From contig JACVTC010000562.1 in assembly GCA_016946835.1 (NCBI GenBank), positions 1 to 18,636 of the forward strand: a DNA stretch of 18,636 bases. Direction: 5' to 3'. Both the position numbers and the translations under genes were made by a program. This document shows, piece after piece, positions 16,651 through 18,636 of this stretch. The DNA is from Neocallimastix lanati (nom. inval.) (Eukaryota; Neocallimastigomycota; Neocallimastigomycetes; Neocallimastigales; Neocallimastigaceae). The notes beneath the pieces were generated by a model that was not told where the DNA came from, did no database searches, and saw only the letters and a program-made list of their open reading frames with translations. How positions within the stretch are numbered: the stretch's first letter is position 1; the number at the start of each line of letters is the position of its first letter.

Positions 16651-16710
16651 TAATATATTATTTTCAACATTAATAACAAAATTATTAATGTTGAAAATAA
16701 TCATATATTA
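16651..16710. repeat. Long perfect hairpin, MITE-like
   Basis: A 20-bp arm (16657-16676) is the exact reverse complement of 16682-16701, with a 5-nt loop. Six more base pairs (16651-16656 with 16705-16710) extend it across a small bulge. It follows directly after the truncation of relic D. It may be the core of a foldback element or a transcription-end structure. No target duplication was recognised. Confidence 0.7.
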
Positions 16711-17561
16711 CTTTCATCTTAACCCTTTTTGACAATTATTAAAATTTTTTAAATATATTTTAAAAAAAATTTTTTTCTTTTTTATATTGTTTCAATTATA
16801 TAATTTTATTAATTTTTTTTTTTTACATTGGAACTCAATATTTTTATTGATGTTTTAAAATATACCTTTTATTTTTATTTTGTTTTACTGTCATTGTAAT
16901 TTAATTTTTAATTTTTTTTTTTTATTCTTATTTTTTTTTTTGTTTGTTAGTTTGTTTGTTAGTTTGTTTGTGTAATTTCAATATTATTATATTTTATATA
17001 TAATATTTAATAAATATAAATAAAAAAAAAAAAAAAAATAGAGAAATATAGTTTTAATGTTTATAATTTTATGTTATATTTTATTAATAATATAATATTA
17101 TATTATTCTTCGCTTTGTACTTTACTCAACTGGTGAGTTGAGACTCTTAATATTTTAAAATCAAGACCACATCTTGAATATTAAAGAGATGAATTAATAT
17201 GTTTATATGATATACTTTTGTTATACCTTTAAATTATATTAAATTTATCCACTACAATAATATAATTATTTATATAATCTAATTTATTTTATTTATTTAT
17301 AGAAAACTATTGGCAATATCAACTTTATAATATACACTATTTTTATTAATAATTTTTATTTCTGACATAATTTATAATTTATGTATAATAAATTTTTTAA
17401 TTTTTTATTTTAATTTTTAATTTTAATTTTTTTTTTTTTTTTCTTTGCATTTTCTTTTTAAATTATTAAAATTCATTAATAAATAAACTATTTTTAATTT
17501 AGAAATTCAAATTCAATTTAGAAAAAAAAAAAAAATAAAAATAAAAAAAGATTAGTAATTT

Positions 17562-17592
<31 letters not shown>

Positions 17593-17877
17593 TTATAAAA
17601 AATTATTTAATAAAAGAGATAAAAAGAAATCATATATCATATATATTTATAATTTATTATATAGAAAAAATACTGTAAGATACATCAATGTAAATTTTTA
17701 TTAATTTAATAAAAATTATATATAATAAAAAAGAACAAAAAAGATATTAATACTTTATATATATATATATATATATAAATTATATATATTTAAATAATAT
17801 TATTAATACTAATATCAATGGCAATTTTTTTATTTTTACCATATATATACCCTTAATAAATTAAAAAAAAAAAAAAA
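16711..17877. other. Gene-poor AT-rich region
   Basis: There is no coding signal. It contains a TTTGTTTGTTAG short tandem repeat (16941-16972), many A and T runs, an AAT run (about 17562-17587), a TA run (about 17757-17776) and one structured, less AT-rich patch (17125-17188, listed separately). The last 150 bases would be the promoter region of the candidate gene at 17878, but no distinct signal stands out. Confidence 0.6.
17125..17188. other. Cluster of stem-loops, possible structured RNA or relic
   Basis: CTCAAC (17125-17130) pairs with GTTGAG (17137-17142) around TGGTGA. TCAAGA (17161-17166) pairs with TCTTGA (17172-17177) around CCACA. It is enclosed by a bulged stem of CTCTTAATATT (17144-17154) with ATATTAAAGAG (17178-17188). 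This stands out in nearly pure A/T surroundings. The family is unknown. It is not a functional tRNA as far as I can fold it. Confidence 0.4.
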
Positions 17878-18451
17878 ATGTTTTATGAAAGTAATTTTTG
17901 GAAAATGGATTCAAGTATAAAAGAAAAACTGGATAAATTAGTTGGTATAATACAAACTGTTCGTATATAAAATATATTAAATTATTATTATTATTCCAAT
18001 TATTATTACTTGTATTAACATATAATAACGAAATATAAAATATTAAATATCAATTTTATAATTTAATATATAATTACTGTTACGTCGTACAATTCAAACG
18101 TTTAATAATTTCATAAATAAATATATATAATAATTAAAATACCACATAAATCAAATTTCAAATTATATATATATATAAATGCAATTCATTAGAAATTTGA
18201 AGAAGATTATATCAATGAATTTTGTCAAGAAATTTTCAGTTATATGATAGAAAATGAAAATGTCAATAAGAAATTATATGCCTGTCAATATTTAAAGGAA
18301 ACGTTTATCACTAATTCTAATAATGAAACAAATGTAAATATATATATATATTTTTTTTATAAAAAAAAAAAAAAAAGAAAAAATAGTTATAATTTTAATG
18401 AAAAAATTTTCATTTTCTTTACTTATCAATATACAGCTTAAGATTTTTTAA
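17878..18451 (+). CDS. Candidate small spliced host gene, hypothetical protein
   Basis: The first exon would start at the ATG at 17878 (MFYESNFWKMDSSIKEKLDK...) and is open to 17967. A second block, 18193-18333, encodes about 47 residues (KFEEDYINEFCQEIFSYMIE..., KKLYACQYLKETF) and ends at a good donor, AAT|GTAAATAT. An acceptor ATACAG (18431-18436) leads to LKIF and a TAA at 18449, with AATAAA at 18463. The first intron is less clear: GTATAT at 17963 with the AG at 18201-18202 keeps the frame, whereas the TTAG at 18189-18192 would need a non-consensus donor. The product would be about 75-80 residues, helical, with no family I recognise. It could also be a fragment of a larger helical-repeat protein gene. 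No transposon similarity is seen. Confidence 0.35.
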
Positions 18452-18488
18452 AAATGAAATCCAATAAATAGAAATTCTTTTTCATTTC

Positions 18489-18621
<133 letters not shown>

Positions 18622-18636
18622 TAAAACAAAAAATAT

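Noticed and set aside
17105-17195. A tRNA-Lys-like reading: CTCAACTGGTGAG resembles a D-arm and GACTCTTAAT an anticodon loop with CTT.
   Set aside because: No anticodon stem forms, no T-arm or B box is present, and there is no acceptor stem. At most it is a decayed relic.

Overview
The window is nuclear DNA from a very AT-rich eukaryote and is almost entirely a transposon graveyard. The base composition, the long A, T and TA tracts, the Asn/Lys-rich proteins, the Ty3/Gypsy polyproteins and a FLYWCH/MULE-type transposase relic together suggest an early-diverging fungus. An anaerobic gut fungus (Neocallimastigomycota) is my best guess, by inference only; another AT-rich fungus or an amoebozoan cannot be excluded from sequence alone. 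There is no sign of bacterial gene structure.

Layout, left to right. (1) Positions 1-2604 (+) hold the 5' part of a Ty3/Gypsy element, called A: leader, intact gag, a -1 frameshift signal, then a broken protease and the first residues of reverse transcriptase (RT), where it is cut off. (2) Positions 2796-10417 (-) hold a complete, apparently young Ty3/Gypsy element, called B: 7,622 bp, two 566-bp LTRs identical by eye, intact gag and pol in a -1 frame relation, PBS, and a 4-bp CAAA target duplication. (3) B sits inside the left LTR of a second, small LTR element, called C (remnant 2766-2795 plus 10418-12803, +). C's right LTR preserves the uninterrupted site. C has LTRs, PBS and polypurine tract, but between them only one broken frame, a protease-like fold without its DTG triad fused to a long coiled coil. 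It therefore looks non-autonomous. (4) Positions 13359-14683 (+) hold a shattered FLYWCH/MULE transposase. (5) Positions 15311-16618 (+) hold a shattered Gypsy protease/RT relic, called D, with two different 36-bp tandem duplications. (6) Positions 16651-16710 form a long perfect hairpin, followed by AT-rich DNA with little content. (7) At the right end (17878-18451) there may be a short three-exon host gene or gene fragment, followed by an AAAT microsatellite.

The main result is that the two independent Gypsy elements A and B, on opposite strands, share one gag-pol switch. The gag frame ends in the canonical heptamer A AAA AAC directly followed by the gag stop codon. A stem-loop begins 7-8 nt downstream, and the pol frame is open in -1 from the heptamer. 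B and C also share the start of the primer binding site (TGGTGGAGA), so they probably use the same primer tRNA, and C may have been mobilised by B-like machinery. B's leader carries a duplicated 56-nt stem-loop that no coding feature explains.
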